The notes beneath the pieces are model-generated. The model searched no databases and was not told where the DNA came from. It was given only the letters and a program-made list of their open reading frames with translations. Below are positions 17,301 through 25,897 of a stretch of DNA of 64,000 nt, piece after piece. Numbering within the stretch: position 1 is the stretch's first letter; every line of letters begins with the position of its first letter. The DNA comes from Bacteroidota bacterium. GTDB lineage: Bacteria; Bacteroidota; Bacteroidia; Chitinophagales; Chitinophagaceae. Both the position numbers and the translations under genes were made by a program. The stretch spans positions 62,001-126,000 of the forward strand of contig JAPLEH010000033.1 of the NCBI GenBank assembly GCA_026391455.1, written 5' to 3'.

Positions 17301-17522
17301 GCGGCCAAAGTCGGTGGTTTTCCAAATACCGCCATTGTTCACGCCGATGTAAAAAACATTGGGTTGCTGAGGGACTCCCACAGCGCCAACGGTACGGCCA
17401 CCGCGGTGAGGGCCGATCATCCGCCATTGCATGGCATTGAAATAGCTGTCGGGTATTGGTTGTGCGATGAGATGCTGACTGATGAATAAGATTGCTGCAA
17501 TGAAGAAAGCAGTTGTTCGCAT
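14394..17522 (-). CDS. Exported Asp-box (BNR/sortilin-like) beta-propeller protein
   Basis: 1042 residues with a signal peptide (about 1-20). At least eleven Asp-box repeats of the form S/T-x-D-x-G-x-x-W can be read, for example KTTDFGRTWK, KSTDGGNTWK, KSMDGGHNW, KTSDGGNSWE and KTHDGGKTW, spread over residues 65-720. This indicates two stacked propellers as in VPS10/sortilin-like and some glycosidase-type proteins. The last 300 residues form a beta-sandwich-like part (PGKYKILLIVDGKTFQQELKIKMDP) and a helical C-terminus. Such proteins are often annotated as glycosyl hydrolases, but no catalytic residue can be pointed to here. Confidence 0.82.
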   Translation of the reverse strand: MRTTAFFIAAILFISQHLIAQPIPDSYFNAMQWRMIGPHRGGRTVGAVGVPQQPNVFYIGVNNGGIWKTTDFGRTWKPIFDDQPTGSIGDIAVAPSDPNILYAGSGEGIQRPDLSTGDGLYKSTDAGATWSNIALNANAVGQELKEAQQIGGLTIDPNDANILFVAALGHPYGPNKERGVYRTLDGGRTWKKVLYIDENTGAIQVTIDPRDPKIIFADMWAGRQGPWENGAWNGKESGLFKSTDGGNTWKKITKGLPTTEQGLGRIGFCIAPSNNQRMYATVDAGKYGGVYRSDDAGESWYLLSNDNRLWGRGADFAEIKTDPKNPDIVYSANVVTWKSMDGGHNWTAFRGAPGGDDYHRIWINPDNPEIILIASDQGAIITVNGGQTFSSWYNQPTAQFYHVSTDNAFPYNVYGGQQESGSVGIASRGNDGAITFREWHPVGVEEYGYVAADPLDPNIIYGGKITRYDKRTGQTQNIAPETVRSGKYRFLRTAPVLFNPIDNKTLYLAGNVLFKTSDGGNSWEVISPDLSRETWDIPASVGIYTSDELRKMPRRGVIYTVAPSFKNKNTIWCGTDDGLIHITRDGGKTWKNITPPSITAWSKISLIDAGHFDENTAYVAVNRIRCDDMGAHIYKTHDGGKTWTKITNGLPDAPINVVREDPYTKGLLFAGSEKAVYVSFDDGNHWQSLRLNMPATSIRDLVIKQDDIVVGTHGRSFWILDNISPLRDLESMLVLEMIRDSETLLSKNILYAPQTAFRVRWNMNTDTPLPQEEPAGQNPPDGAIIDYYLNQPANHVILEIHQSPRAGDGTGRSTLIRRYTSNDTASALPADNTPPYWVRPQQVLSIAEGSHRFIWDMHYTPLPVPASFPISATYLNTTPEPSAPWVMPGKYKILLIVDGKTFQQELKIKMDPRVKTPVIALQQQFDLSYQCYNSRKICMETMEEIQRFRSGLQSQLTNAEQSVADKLGPLEKEAGTLVQSLPGSEGPGFERLQAQFATLFNNLQDSDWPPTTQTISAVKAAQTQLEKLLTKWKALKAKQSAN

Positions 17523-17812
17523 AGTTCTTGGTTGTATGACAAGATATGAATTTACTGCAGAACAGCCCCGGTTTTACGGAGGGTTTTCATTCACATCTTT
17601 TACATGGGTATGGATTTAATGAGATGATGTAATATCCTTATAAGTAAACAAAGGGCATGACGAATTTATTTAATAAATGTATTTAGCTGGAATGTGGGTT
17701 TTTGCAATATGGGCTAATTCAAAAAAAGTTTAGTTACTGGCATTGACGGAAAAGGGTCTTGAAAAAAAATGTAAATTGCATACATTCTGTGATCATAAAA
17801 ACGAACTCTCTG

Positions 17813-18307
17813 ATGAAATCTGAACATAAGATCTTTACCCAAATAGCTGCACAATTAGAAAAATTAAAGTTTACAATTGAGAAGCAGGACCTCTCACGTC
17901 CCTGGGGTGGATTTTATGTGATCGATGAGTCCGAGTCCGAAAAATTTGCAGCCCATTTTTTTCCTGAAGAGCAAATGGATAATCTGCGCATCGCTGGTAA
18001 GCTGAGCCCTAAAATATTGATGGTTGCTCCCGGGAAAAGGCTAAGCTGGCAATATCATAAGCGAAGGGCTGAAATATGGAAATGCCTGGAAGGTGATATC
18101 GCTGTAGCCACCAGTGATGATGACCAGGAAACGCAACGGCATGTACTGAAATCCGGCGAGATCATTAAACTAAAAAAAGGAAAACGGCACCGCCTTATAG
18201 GTTTGGAAAACTGGGGCGTGGTTGCTGAAATATGGCAGCATACAGATAAAGATCATCCCTCAGATGAGGACGACATAATTCGTCTTCAGGATGACTTTGG
18301 CAGATAA
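17813..18307 (+). CDS. Cupin protein, type II phosphomannose isomerase-like
   Basis: 164 residues. The barrel carries cupin motif 1 in the stretch around LSWQYHKRRAEIWKCLEGD (metal ligands His and Glu) and motif 2 around LKKGKRHRLIGLENWGVVAE. WGGFYVI near residue 30 matches the start of GDP-mannose pyrophosphorylase/isomerase cupins. It lies 320 bases before the exopolysaccharide locus, so sugar-phosphate isomerisation for that pathway is plausible. The frame is open from a TTG at 17759, but the ATG at 17813 begins the family-like sequence. Confidence 0.75.
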   Translation: MKSEHKIFTQIAAQLEKLKFTIEKQDLSRPWGGFYVIDESESEKFAAHFFPEEQMDNLRIAGKLSPKILMVAPGKRLSWQYHKRRAEIWKCLEGDIAVATSDDDQETQRHVLKSGEIIKLKKGKRHRLIGLENWGVVAEIWQHTDKDHPSDEDDIIRLQDDFGR

Positions 18308-18500
18308 ACTTTATCCTGCGTGTTTAATTTGGTTCAGTACTTTTTATTCCACGTTTGCGGATAAAACTATTCTCTGTACTGCCGCAACTCGTCCTTATTT
18401 ATGTTATAGATAGACTCCGGGAAACCCTTTCCTCAACCTTTTTTCCTCAATTATTTACATAAACAGCCAATCATTCACCCATATTCCCACCTGCTTTTTG

Positions 18501-18535
18501 TTCCAGATTTGGGAATGTTGCTCCATTTGCTGGAG
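18501..18535. promoter_or_regulatory. Tandem upstream activator sites TTCC-N7-GGAA and CTCC-N7-GGAG
   Basis: TTCCAGATTTGGGAA (18501-18515) and CTCCATTTGCTGGAG (18521-18535) are 15-bp inverted repeats centred exactly 20 bp apart, 81 and 61 bp before the GG of the -24/-12 promoter. The first is the exact reverse complement of the site at 25775. The bound protein is probably the sigma-54 activator encoded at 33328. Confidence 0.6.
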
Positions 18536-18586
18536 GGATAGCTACTGTGCCAATTAAAAGATTGTTGATAATCAGCATATTATTTA

Positions 18587-18603
18587 TTGGCATATAAGTA
18601 GCC
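18587..18603 (+). promoter_or_regulatory. Sigma-54-type promoter of the exopolysaccharide operon
   Basis: TTGGCATATAAGTAGCC has GG at 18589-18590, ten bases, then GC at 18601-18602, matching TGGCAC-N5-TTGC at 8 of 10 positions. Transcription would start near 18614, 13 bases before the first gene. Confidence 0.6.
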
Positions 18604-18626
18604 AATACTGTTTCCAAAATAATAAA

Positions 18627-19058
18627 ATGGAAAACAGTACCTCTTTTAAAATCTTTTTGGTAGATGACGACCCATTCAGTCTTTGCCTGTATGAACAACA
18701 CCTCCGGAACAGTGGAGTAACGAATATATCCACTTTCGAGAATGGTACCCTATGCCTTAACCACCTGGGCCAGCAACCTGATGTGATCTTCCTGGATCAC
18801 AATATGGAGATATTGGACGGGGTGGAGATTCTCCGTAAGATAAAACGTTTCAATCCTGATATTCAAGTGGTGTTTGTATCCGGTCAGGAAGATGTGTCTG
18901 TGGCTGTTAACTCACTCAAATATGGAGCCTTCGATTATATCATAAAGGGTAATGATGATCTCAATAAGATTGATCAGGTGTTGGAGAAGATCGCAGCGAT
19001 ACGGAACATGTTGCAGCAAAAGAACAAAAGTATACTCCGGAAATTTTTACCAGTATAG
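18627..19058 (+). CDS. Receiver-only response regulator
   Basis: A 143-residue receiver domain with no output domain: acidic pocket in FLVDDDP, phospho-acceptor Asp57 in IFLDHNM, Thr/Ser position in VFVSGQED and Lys in YIIKGNDD. It is the first gene of the exopolysaccharide operon, 11 bases before the export gene. Its segment SGQEDVSVAVNSLKYGAFDY closely matches the receivers at 33328 and 34828, so the three are paralogues. It may act by protein contact or as a phosphate shuttle between the kinases downstream. Confidence 0.88.
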   Translation: MENSTSFKIFLVDDDPFSLCLYEQHLRNSGVTNISTFENGTLCLNHLGQQPDVIFLDHNMEILDGVEILRKIKRFNPDIQVVFVSGQEDVSVAVNSLKYGAFDYIIKGNDDLNKIDQVLEKIAAIRNMLQQKNKSILRKFLPV

Positions 19059-19069
19059 TAAATTTTATT

Positions 19070-19828
19070 ATGAAAGCATTTTTCAGCATAGCACTCAGCA
19101 CGTTTATAGCAGTGGGATTATTTTCCTGTAAGACGCAGAACCTGCTGGTGCAGGATAAGAAACAAACCATATTTCAACACCTGCAGCCCGACAGTACTTT
19201 TTTACTGGATACTGCCTACGAATACCGTATACGAAAGGATGATAAAGTTAGTGTGAGCTTTTGGGGTAATGATGATCTGAGTGTGGGGTCGGTATATGGT
19301 ATTTACAATAGTAATGAAGTATATGGTAAATGGCTGCTGGTGGACATCCGGGGGAATATTACGCTGCCCCGGGTGGGCAATTACCGCGTGGAAGGTAAAA
19401 CGGTGGCTGAACTGGAAGACTCGCTGGTTACGGTGTACAAAAAATGGCTGGTGAACCCGGTCATTGAAGTGAAAGTGCTCAATAAAGAGATTACCATTTT
19501 GGGCGAATTGCGTAATCCGGGAAAGTATACTGTTGAAAAAGATAACAACACCCTGCTCGATCTGGTGTCTTTGGCCGGTGGATATGAATTTTATGCGAAC
19601 CTGACTTCCGTAAAAATTATCCGGCAACAAGGCAGTACGGTGCGCATGGTGAATGTGGATATGACGAAAGCAGCCGACCTGTTTAAACGGAATATTCAGT
19701 TGCACCCCGGCGACCTGGTAGTGGTGCCCTCAAAAAAGAACAAAGAATTTGATAAACGAATCTCTACCATTATACCGCTCGCATCCAGTACTACCGCAGC
19801 AGCGATATTGGTGGGTACATTCCTGTAA
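19070..19828 (+). CDS. Wza-like polysaccharide export lipoprotein
   Basis: 252 residues. A lipobox ends at Cys20 (AVGLFSC). Residues about 50-140 form the poly-export domain (YRIRKDDKVSVSFWGNDDL, LVDIRGNITLPRVGNYRVEG), followed by one SLBB domain (about 145-200, ITILGELRNPGKYTVEKDN, LLDLVSLAGGY). A C-terminal hydrophobic segment (IIPLASSTTAAAILVGTFL) could span the outer membrane, as in bacteroidete Wza relatives. It forms the outer-membrane exit for the polymer and is encoded 10 bases before its inner-membrane partner. Confidence 0.9.
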   Translation: MKAFFSIALSTFIAVGLFSCKTQNLLVQDKKQTIFQHLQPDSTFLLDTAYEYRIRKDDKVSVSFWGNDDLSVGSVYGIYNSNEVYGKWLLVDIRGNITLPRVGNYRVEGKTVAELEDSLVTVYKKWLVNPVIEVKVLNKEITILGELRNPGKYTVEKDNNTLLDLVSLAGGYEFYANLTSVKIIRQQGSTVRMVNVDMTKAADLFKRNIQLHPGDLVVVPSKKNKEFDKRISTIIPLASSTTAAAILVGTFL

Positions 19829-19838
19829 ATAACCCTGT

Positions 19839-22031
19839 ATGAAACCCGTAAACGAAAATCTCAGACTCATAAAACCCTTCCTGCGGGGGTTGCCGATCAT
19901 TGCAGCGGTAATGATCGTGTCCGTAACAGTGGCAAGGCGATACCTGAAGTATGCCACTCCCATGTATGAGAGTACGGCGCGGATACGGCTGGCCGATTCT
20001 AAAGACGGGTCTCCAAGTTCCAACCTGTTCAAGGATTTTGATTTGTTTGCCAACGTAAATAAGATCGGTGCCGAGATGGAAGTGATCAAATCAAAGGTAC
20101 TCATCAATCAGGCATTGGATAGTGCAGGCATTGATATTACCACCTACCGGGTGGGCAAGCTTCGTAAAATAGAATTGTACCATGAATGTCCTTTTGTAGT
20201 AACGGCCAATTTCAACAACCAACCGTTATTTGATAAGTTATTCCGATTATCTGTTTATACGCCCGATCTGTTTCGTGTCACAGTACCCGGTCAGGCCCAG
20301 CCAGTAAAAGGAAGATTTGGTGTGCCGCTTGTGTTTGGTAAGGATACCTTACTGATACAAAAGAACAATGCCCTGCTGGCGCAAAAGCCAGCACTGCAAA
20401 TCACGGACGAGTATGCGTTTATCGTACACAGCCGCCAGAAGCTGATCGACCAGGTGCTCTCCTCGTTGTCAGTAAGTTCTATCGATAAAGAAATACCGGT
20501 GTTGAGGCTTACCTATAAAAGTCCGGTGGCACAGAAAGCGGCCGATATGGTCAATATTATTTCACAGGCGTATATTGATGATTATATTGAAACAAAATAC
20601 AAATCTGCCAATACCACTCGTGAGTTTCTGGATAAACAATTATCTGTAGTGGGTAAAGACCTTTCTTCTTCGGAGAATGCAATAGAAAGTTACCGCAATA
20701 AAAAACGGATCATCAATATCCGCCAGGAAACAGAGACCGATCTCCGGAAGATCGCGGATATGAAAGTGCAGCAAACGAATGTGCGGATGAACCTGGAAGC
20801 GATTACGGACCTCTCGAATTACATGCAGGCGGGTAAAGATATTACCGAACTGGCCCCCAACTTTGAAGCCTATACAGACCTGCTTGCTACAGAACTGGTA
20901 AAAAAGATGAAAACATTGCAGGCAGAAAAGAAAGACCTGCTGGTAAAATATACACCCGAGCATGAGCAGGTAAAACTCGTGGACAATAAGATCGAAGACA
21001 TCAGCCGCTATCTCCGCGAGGGTATCAACAATACCCGTAAAAATCTGGAAGTAAAGTATCAGCGGCTGAGCAATGATATTGATATGGCCGAGCAGGTATT
21101 CAATGGACTTCCGGAAAAGGAGAAGACCATGGGAGTACTGAACCGCAATTTTATGCTCAATGAACAGACCTATAATTTTTTGCATGCCAAGCGTACAGAG
21201 GCAGAGATTGCTACAGCAGCCACCATCTCTTTCCACCGCATTATTTCACATGGAGACGTTCCGGGCTCACCGGTTTCTCCCAATGCAGGTTTGCTGAAGA
21301 TACTCGCCGGTTTTTTAGGGTTCCTGGGTTCACTCACGCTTATATACCTCGTTCATGCCATTAAAGGAAAGGTGAATGATAGTATCACCATCGAAAAGAA
21401 ATCATCCATACCACTTGCTGCTTCCACACCTATGCTGAAAAAGCCGGAAGCTATACGGCATCATTTTCATAAACTGGCGATCCAACTGGAAGTAAAAGCA
21501 TTACTCAAGCCTCACCAGTTAATCACCATCTCCTCTTTTTCGAAGAATGAAGGCAAGTGTTTCAATGCGCTATTCCTGGCGCGTGAACTTGCCATGCAGC
21601 AAAAGAAAGTATTGCTGGCAGATACCGACGGACAACTCATAATCAAAGGAGTACTCCATAGTCAGGAACCTTTTCGCTACGTGAATCTGACGGCTGCTGA
21701 TACGAAATGTGCCAACAGCGAAGAATGGTCCCGCCTGATGGAGCTGTGGAAAAAGGAATATGATTTTGTGATCATCAAGAATGAGAATATTGAACAAGCA
21801 TCCACCGGTTTATTACTGATGAATATGGCGGAAGCTAATCTTTTTCTGTTCGACTCAAGGATAACCCCCGCCCGTATGGTTACGGAAGCGCAATTATTAA
21901 ATGAAGAGTATTCATTTTCTAATATGCAATATCTTCTTAACCGGGCAGGCTATAATCCGAATGTATTGGTGCAGGCAATGGATATGTTGAAAGCGCTGAT
22001 AAAACGCATCAGGAGGGCGAAGCGTGCATGA
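19839..22031 (+). CDS. Wzc-like polysaccharide co-polymerase with degenerate kinase domain
   Basis: 730 residues: TM1 (about 16-36), a periplasmic Wzz domain with long coiled-coil helices (about 230-450), TM2 (about 486-508) and a C-terminal BY-kinase-like domain. The kinase looks dead: the Walker A position reads SKNEGKCFN (Gly572-Lys573-Cys574 instead of GKS/T), Walker A' is VLLADTDGQ, and the Walker B strand (DFVIIKNENI) lacks the usual Asp. There is no C-terminal tyrosine cluster. It should still set chain length and link Wza to the polymerase. Its last four bases overlap the flippase start (ATGA). Confidence 0.87.
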   Translation: MKPVNENLRLIKPFLRGLPIIAAVMIVSVTVARRYLKYATPMYESTARIRLADSKDGSPSSNLFKDFDLFANVNKIGAEMEVIKSKVLINQALDSAGIDITTYRVGKLRKIELYHECPFVVTANFNNQPLFDKLFRLSVYTPDLFRVTVPGQAQPVKGRFGVPLVFGKDTLLIQKNNALLAQKPALQITDEYAFIVHSRQKLIDQVLSSLSVSSIDKEIPVLRLTYKSPVAQKAADMVNIISQAYIDDYIETKYKSANTTREFLDKQLSVVGKDLSSSENAIESYRNKKRIINIRQETETDLRKIADMKVQQTNVRMNLEAITDLSNYMQAGKDITELAPNFEAYTDLLATELVKKMKTLQAEKKDLLVKYTPEHEQVKLVDNKIEDISRYLREGINNTRKNLEVKYQRLSNDIDMAEQVFNGLPEKEKTMGVLNRNFMLNEQTYNFLHAKRTEAEIATAATISFHRIISHGDVPGSPVSPNAGLLKILAGFLGFLGSLTLIYLVHAIKGKVNDSITIEKKSSIPLAASTPMLKKPEAIRHHFHKLAIQLEVKALLKPHQLITISSFSKNEGKCFNALFLARELAMQQKKVLLADTDGQLIIKGVLHSQEPFRYVNLTAADTKCANSEEWSRLMELWKKEYDFVIIKNENIEQASTGLLLMNMAEANLFLFDSRITPARMVTEAQLLNEEYSFSNMQYLLNRAGYNPNVLVQAMDMLKALIKRIRRAKRA

Positions 22032-23281
22032 AAAACCGGATCACATATCTGCTGATTTTTTTTCATACCGAAAAAGGATATGTCATTGCAGACCAGTTAG
22101 TCTTTAGTGCCACCAGCTTTTTCACCACGATACTGCTGGCCCGGCAACTGGGTATTCATTCTTTCGGGATTTACAGCGGCATCATGCTTTTTTTGTACCT
22201 CCTGCTCAGTTTGATTTCCAGTATGGTGATACTTCCCTTTCAGGTATTGCTGGCGCGGGACGAAAACAAAACCGGATATATGGTTGCGGTGATCCGCATG
22301 CAGCTATTGCTTACATTCATCTTGCTGTTGCTGGCGGGTGTATTGCTATACAGCCCCATTGGGATTGTACAACCACTAAAATCGTATACGCCGGAATTAT
22401 TGCTGTTAACTGGTGGTTTCTTATTGCAGGATTTTTTCAGGCGAATGTTTATTGCCTGCCAGCGTGCTTCACTGGCACTGTATATGGACATTGTAAGCGG
22501 CGGTCTTCAACTGCTTTTGTTGTTAGTTGCCGCATATCGGCATTCGCTGGATCTTTCCTATGGATTGCTCATTATTGGTATCACCTATCTTCCATCGCTG
22601 CTGATTGCTGTTAAATGGGCTGCGGGTTTGAAGGCCAATAGCATTTCATTTCGTAAAACGGTGGCCGGTCACTGGCAGCAGGGGCGCTGGCTATTGCTTA
22701 CTTCGGTGCTGCAATGGTGGTCGGGTAATTTTCTGATTGCGGTGGCCGGCGTTTTTTTAGGCGTTGCGGCGTTGGGCGCTTTGCGACTGGCCCAAACACT
22801 GATGGGCGTATTGAATGCCATGTTTCAGGTAATTGAAAATTATGCAATGCCGAGGGCTTCGGTATTACTTCAGCAGTCGGTACAATCCATGAAACATTTT
22901 CTGCAGCAACTATCCCTGAAAGGATTGTGTTTATTGGTGCCGGTACTGTTGTTGCTTTTCCTGTTTCCCGTTACGGTATTCCGGATTTGCGGGGGCGAAG
23001 CTTATACCGGTTATGCCTATGCGCTGCAGGGAATGGCTGTATTGTATATTATCGTTTTCGCAGGATACCCCTTTCGTATTGCATTGCGGGCCATGCTCAT
23101 GAACCGTGTGTTTTTTACCGGTTACCTGCTTACGTTTTTGTTTACGGTGCTTGCGGCCCGCTTCATTGTATTGCAATGGCAACTGGCGGGAGTTATCACT
23201 TCACTGATCGTTAATCAGCTATTAATGCTCGGGTACTGGCAGTATATGCTGGCCCGTAAAAAATTCAAACTATGGAAATAA
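22028..23281 (+). CDS. Wzx-type polysaccharide flippase
   Basis: 417 residues with about 12 hydrophobic segments and short loops, typical of the MATE/oligosaccharide flippase superfamily (for example FLYLLLSLISSMVILPFQVLL and LLILLAGVLLYS-like spans). The N-terminal LVFSATSFFTTILLARQLG matches the usual first span of Wzx proteins. It would move the lipid-linked repeat unit across the inner membrane. The gene overlaps the co-polymerase by four bases and the next glycosyltransferase by ten, so the genes are translationally coupled. Confidence 0.85.
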   Translation: MKNRITYLLIFFHTEKGYVIADQLVFSATSFFTTILLARQLGIHSFGIYSGIMLFLYLLLSLISSMVILPFQVLLARDENKTGYMVAVIRMQLLLTFILLLLAGVLLYSPIGIVQPLKSYTPELLLLTGGFLLQDFFRRMFIACQRASLALYMDIVSGGLQLLLLLVAAYRHSLDLSYGLLIIGITYLPSLLIAVKWAAGLKANSISFRKTVAGHWQQGRWLLLTSVLQWWSGNFLIAVAGVFLGVAALGALRLAQTLMGVLNAMFQVIENYAMPRASVLLQQSVQSMKHFLQQLSLKGLCLLVPVLLLLFLFPVTVFRICGGEAYTGYAYALQGMAVLYIIVFAGYPFRIALRAMLMNRVFFTGYLLTFLFTVLAARFIVLQWQLAGVITSLIVNQLLMLGYWQYMLARKKFKLWK

Positions 23282-24381
23282 TACATGTTGTGCTGGGTAA
23301 AGCAAATCCTAACCGGATGAACGGCGTAAATAAAGTAGTACACCAACTGGCCACCCGCCAGGTAATGGCCGGGCATCAGGCTGCGGTTTGGGGTATTACG
23401 CATGATCCTACACATAATTATCCGGAACGAAATTTCGAGACAAAACTGTTCAAAGCATATCCCGGTATGTTTCGGCTGGACGAACAATTTGTACAGTCCG
23501 TAAAGGATAAAAAAGGAAAAGCCGTGTTTCATCTTCATGGCGGATTCAATCCGGTGTTTTATGCCGTATCCCGGCAACTGATCGCTACAGGCATCCCCTA
23601 TGTATTTACGCCGCACGGTGCATATAATGTTATTGCTATGCGGAAGAGCAGGTTGCGAAAGAAGATCTATTTATCGCTGTTTGAGAAAAAGATCATTCAA
23701 GGAGCGGCATATATGCATTGCCTCGGAAAATCCGAATTGGAGGGATTGAAACGATTGAACATACCGGGAAAAGTAAAGTTGTTGCCTTATGGTTTTGACA
23801 ATAAAGTAACACAGGGGGGCATACCCGATTACCACCGGTTCATTATTGGCTTTTGCGGGCGCATTGATATTTATACAAAAGGCCTTGATCTGCTGTTACA
23901 GGCCTTTGCTATCGTAAAAAGGAAAACTCCGCATGCAGCTTTGTGGATCATTGGTGATGGAGAGGAAAAAGCAGCATTGGAAAAAATGGTAGAGGACAAA
24001 CAACTGAAGGATGTCTGGATGGCCGGCGGCCGCTTCGGAGAAGAAAAGGATGCCCTGTTAAAGCAAATGCATGTATTTGCCCATCCGTCGCGCAATGAAG
24101 GATTGCCCTCTGCGGTACTGGAAGCGGCATCGCTTGGTATTCCGGCAGTAATATCGGAAGCCACCAACCTGGGGGAAGTGGTGCGTCATTATCAGGCAGG
24201 TGTGGTATTGCAGCATCCCGGGGCGGAAGAACTGGCGGAAGGCATTCTCGAATTATATGATCGTATCCGGAGCGAGGGATGGAAACATATCAGCACGGCT
24301 GCCCGTACTATGGTAGCTGAAGCCTTTGATTGGGAGATGCTGGTAACTGAATTTCATAAAATGTATAAAGAAGCATGCTGA
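23272..24381 (+). CDS. GT4 glycosyltransferase
   Basis: 369 residues with two Rossmann-like halves. The N-terminal part has a GVNKVVHQLATRQ glycine-rich loop; the C-terminal part has FCGRIDIYTKGLDLLLQAF (nucleotide-sugar site) and the family E-x7-E region in RNEGLPSAVLEAASLGIPAV. It adds one sugar to the lipid-linked repeat unit on the cytosolic face. Donor and acceptor cannot be read from sequence. It overlaps both neighbours (10 and 7 bases) in the operon. Confidence 0.9.
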   Translation: MEIIHVVLGKANPNRMNGVNKVVHQLATRQVMAGHQAAVWGITHDPTHNYPERNFETKLFKAYPGMFRLDEQFVQSVKDKKGKAVFHLHGGFNPVFYAVSRQLIATGIPYVFTPHGAYNVIAMRKSRLRKKIYLSLFEKKIIQGAAYMHCLGKSELEGLKRLNIPGKVKLLPYGFDNKVTQGGIPDYHRFIIGFCGRIDIYTKGLDLLLQAFAIVKRKTPHAALWIIGDGEEKAALEKMVEDKQLKDVWMAGGRFGEEKDALLKQMHVFAHPSRNEGLPSAVLEAASLGIPAVISEATNLGEVVRHYQAGVVLQHPGAEELAEGILELYDRIRSEGWKHISTAARTMVAEAFDWEMLVTEFHKMYKEAC

Positions 24382-25673
24382 CAGCGTTGAACGATAACAT
24401 GCATAAACCTTTTTTGCGAAAGGTAAATATCCTGATGCTGATCATGCTCTTTGTGATGACTGCAGGTTATTTTACCTGGAGCGAAAGCCTGCTGGTGACC
24501 CGCCTGCTGAAAGTAGTGGGCCGTTTATCTGTAACTGTGGGTATCTGGTATATATTCAGGATGCTGGTGAAAAAAGGAGCTGCCACATCTTTTCGATGGC
24601 AAAATAATTATTCTCCACTTTTATATGCAGGATACCTGGGGTTGGGGATGATCTCCATACTCTGGAGTACAGACAAAGGGTACAGCCTGCTCCAGTGGTT
24701 TATGGATTTTGAAAGTCTTGTTTTTGCCTTTTATTTCATGCGATGTTTTATGGTGCTCGATGAATATTATGCAGGCCACAGTATCCGTTTTTATAATCTG
24801 CTTGGAAATACGGCCTACCTGCTCCTGCTCATTTTTGTGATTGGCATGTATGTGGCGCCTGATACATTTTTCCGTATGACCCATGGGGGAGAAGAGGCCC
24901 GGTTAGGCGGTTTTATTATGAACCCGAATGAACTGGGTATGTTATGCGGAGTGGGTGTATCCTGCCTGCTGTTTGATATCTACCGGAAGCACTATCGGGT
25001 GATGACTATTATCAAAATAGCCGTAATGGCCTATGCACTGTTGATGACAGGAAGCCGTTCGTCGCTGGTTGGGTTATTGCTAATCGCCTTTTTCCATATC
25101 CGCCAATCGAAAAATATAAAGTTGAAACTGATGATGTATGCAGTGGCCCTGGCTGCCATACCCATTGCCGTTACAAAACTGATGATCAAAGAGAATGGGG
25201 GAGGAGTGGAAGAAGTAATGAGTATGACCGGACGCCTCCCTTTCTGGACCGCTCTACTAAATGAGGCTTTTCCCAAAGAACCTCTGCTGGGTTTTGGCTT
25301 TATGCGTATTTATTATACCGATACCTTTCAGGGAGCAAATACCTATGCCGGCCATATGACGCACAATACATTTATGCAGGTATTGATGAATCTTGGTATC
25401 ATCGGTTTTTCCATTGCCCTTTTTCAACTCATCTTCACTATAAAAGGATTCTTATCCACTACCGACCAGGAAAAGAAACTGGTACTGATGGGAATACTGA
25501 TACCCGTTATTATCAACTCCTTTACTGAGTTTGGCATTTTCGGTGAAACCAATTATGGTATCCTCTTTTATCAGCTTCTCATTTTTTCTGTATCCATGCA
25601 GAAAGCTGCGTTTATTACCCGACGGGAAAAATTATATCTCCGTAAAACAAGACCTGAATTACTGATACACTGA
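24375..25673 (+). CDS. Wzy-like O-antigen/exopolysaccharide polymerase
   Basis: 432 residues, about ten to twelve membrane spans, with the Wzy_C/O-antigen ligase pattern: a MTGSRSSLVGLLLIAF span, a large extracytoplasmic loop (about 255-320, ending in GHMTHNTFMQVLMNLG with the conserved His) and a final pair of spans. It joins lipid-linked repeat units in the periplasm. It overlaps the preceding glycosyltransferase by seven bases. A start at MHKPFL, eight codons in, is also possible. Polymerase is preferred over ligase because the locus otherwise lacks one. Confidence 0.82.
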   Translation: MLTALNDNMHKPFLRKVNILMLIMLFVMTAGYFTWSESLLVTRLLKVVGRLSVTVGIWYIFRMLVKKGAATSFRWQNNYSPLLYAGYLGLGMISILWSTDKGYSLLQWFMDFESLVFAFYFMRCFMVLDEYYAGHSIRFYNLLGNTAYLLLLIFVIGMYVAPDTFFRMTHGGEEARLGGFIMNPNELGMLCGVGVSCLLFDIYRKHYRVMTIIKIAVMAYALLMTGSRSSLVGLLLIAFFHIRQSKNIKLKLMMYAVALAAIPIAVTKLMIKENGGGVEEVMSMTGRLPFWTALLNEAFPKEPLLGFGFMRIYYTDTFQGANTYAGHMTHNTFMQVLMNLGIIGFSIALFQLIFTIKGFLSTTDQEKKLVLMGILIPVIINSFTEFGIFGETNYGILFYQLLIFSVSMQKAAFITRREKLYLRKTRPELLIH

Positions 25674-25774
25674 TTCGGGTCCCCGTTTCTGTTCCAGTTT
25701 TTGTAATGCGCCCTCCAATACGTATGCTAACGTGCAGGTGTAGCCGCTTTTTTTTCAATAACCCTAGTAGCTTT

Positions 25775-25789
25775 TTCCCAAATCTGGAA
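25775..25789. promoter_or_regulatory. Upstream activator site TTCCCAAATCTGGAA
   Basis: A perfect TTCC-N7-GGAA inverted repeat, identical to the reverse complement of the site at 18501. A partial second copy (TTCCGGAA, 25794-25801) follows. It lies about 90 bp before a -24/-12-like sequence and within the gap before the fusion gene. Confidence 0.55.
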
Positions 25790-25870
25790 TGTATTCCGGA
25801 AAATAGAGTTTTATTAAAGTTACTTATTTGTAAAGGGTTCGTTATCAGTAGCATTGAAAGGTTTTTTTTC

Positions 25871-25885
25871 TGGCACTATACTGGA
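25871..25885 (+). promoter_or_regulatory. Weak sigma-54-like element before the fusion gene
   Basis: TGGCAC (25871-25876), five bases, TGGA. The -24 half is perfect but the -12 GC is replaced by GA, and the predicted start (about 25897) would leave almost no leader. The upstream activator site makes it worth listing. Confidence 0.33.
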
Positions 25886-25897
25886 AAAGCGGGAAGT

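Larger units (their letters stand above)
18308..18626. other. Regulatory gap before the exopolysaccharide locus
   Basis: These 319 bases hold no gene. The right half carries a tandem inverted-repeat pair (18501-18535) and a -24/-12 promoter (18587-18603) described separately. Nothing else was seen in the left half. Confidence 0.6.

Noticed and set aside
25706-25897. N-terminal extension of the three-domain fusion
   Set aside because: Odd composition, and it spans an activator site and a promoter-like element.
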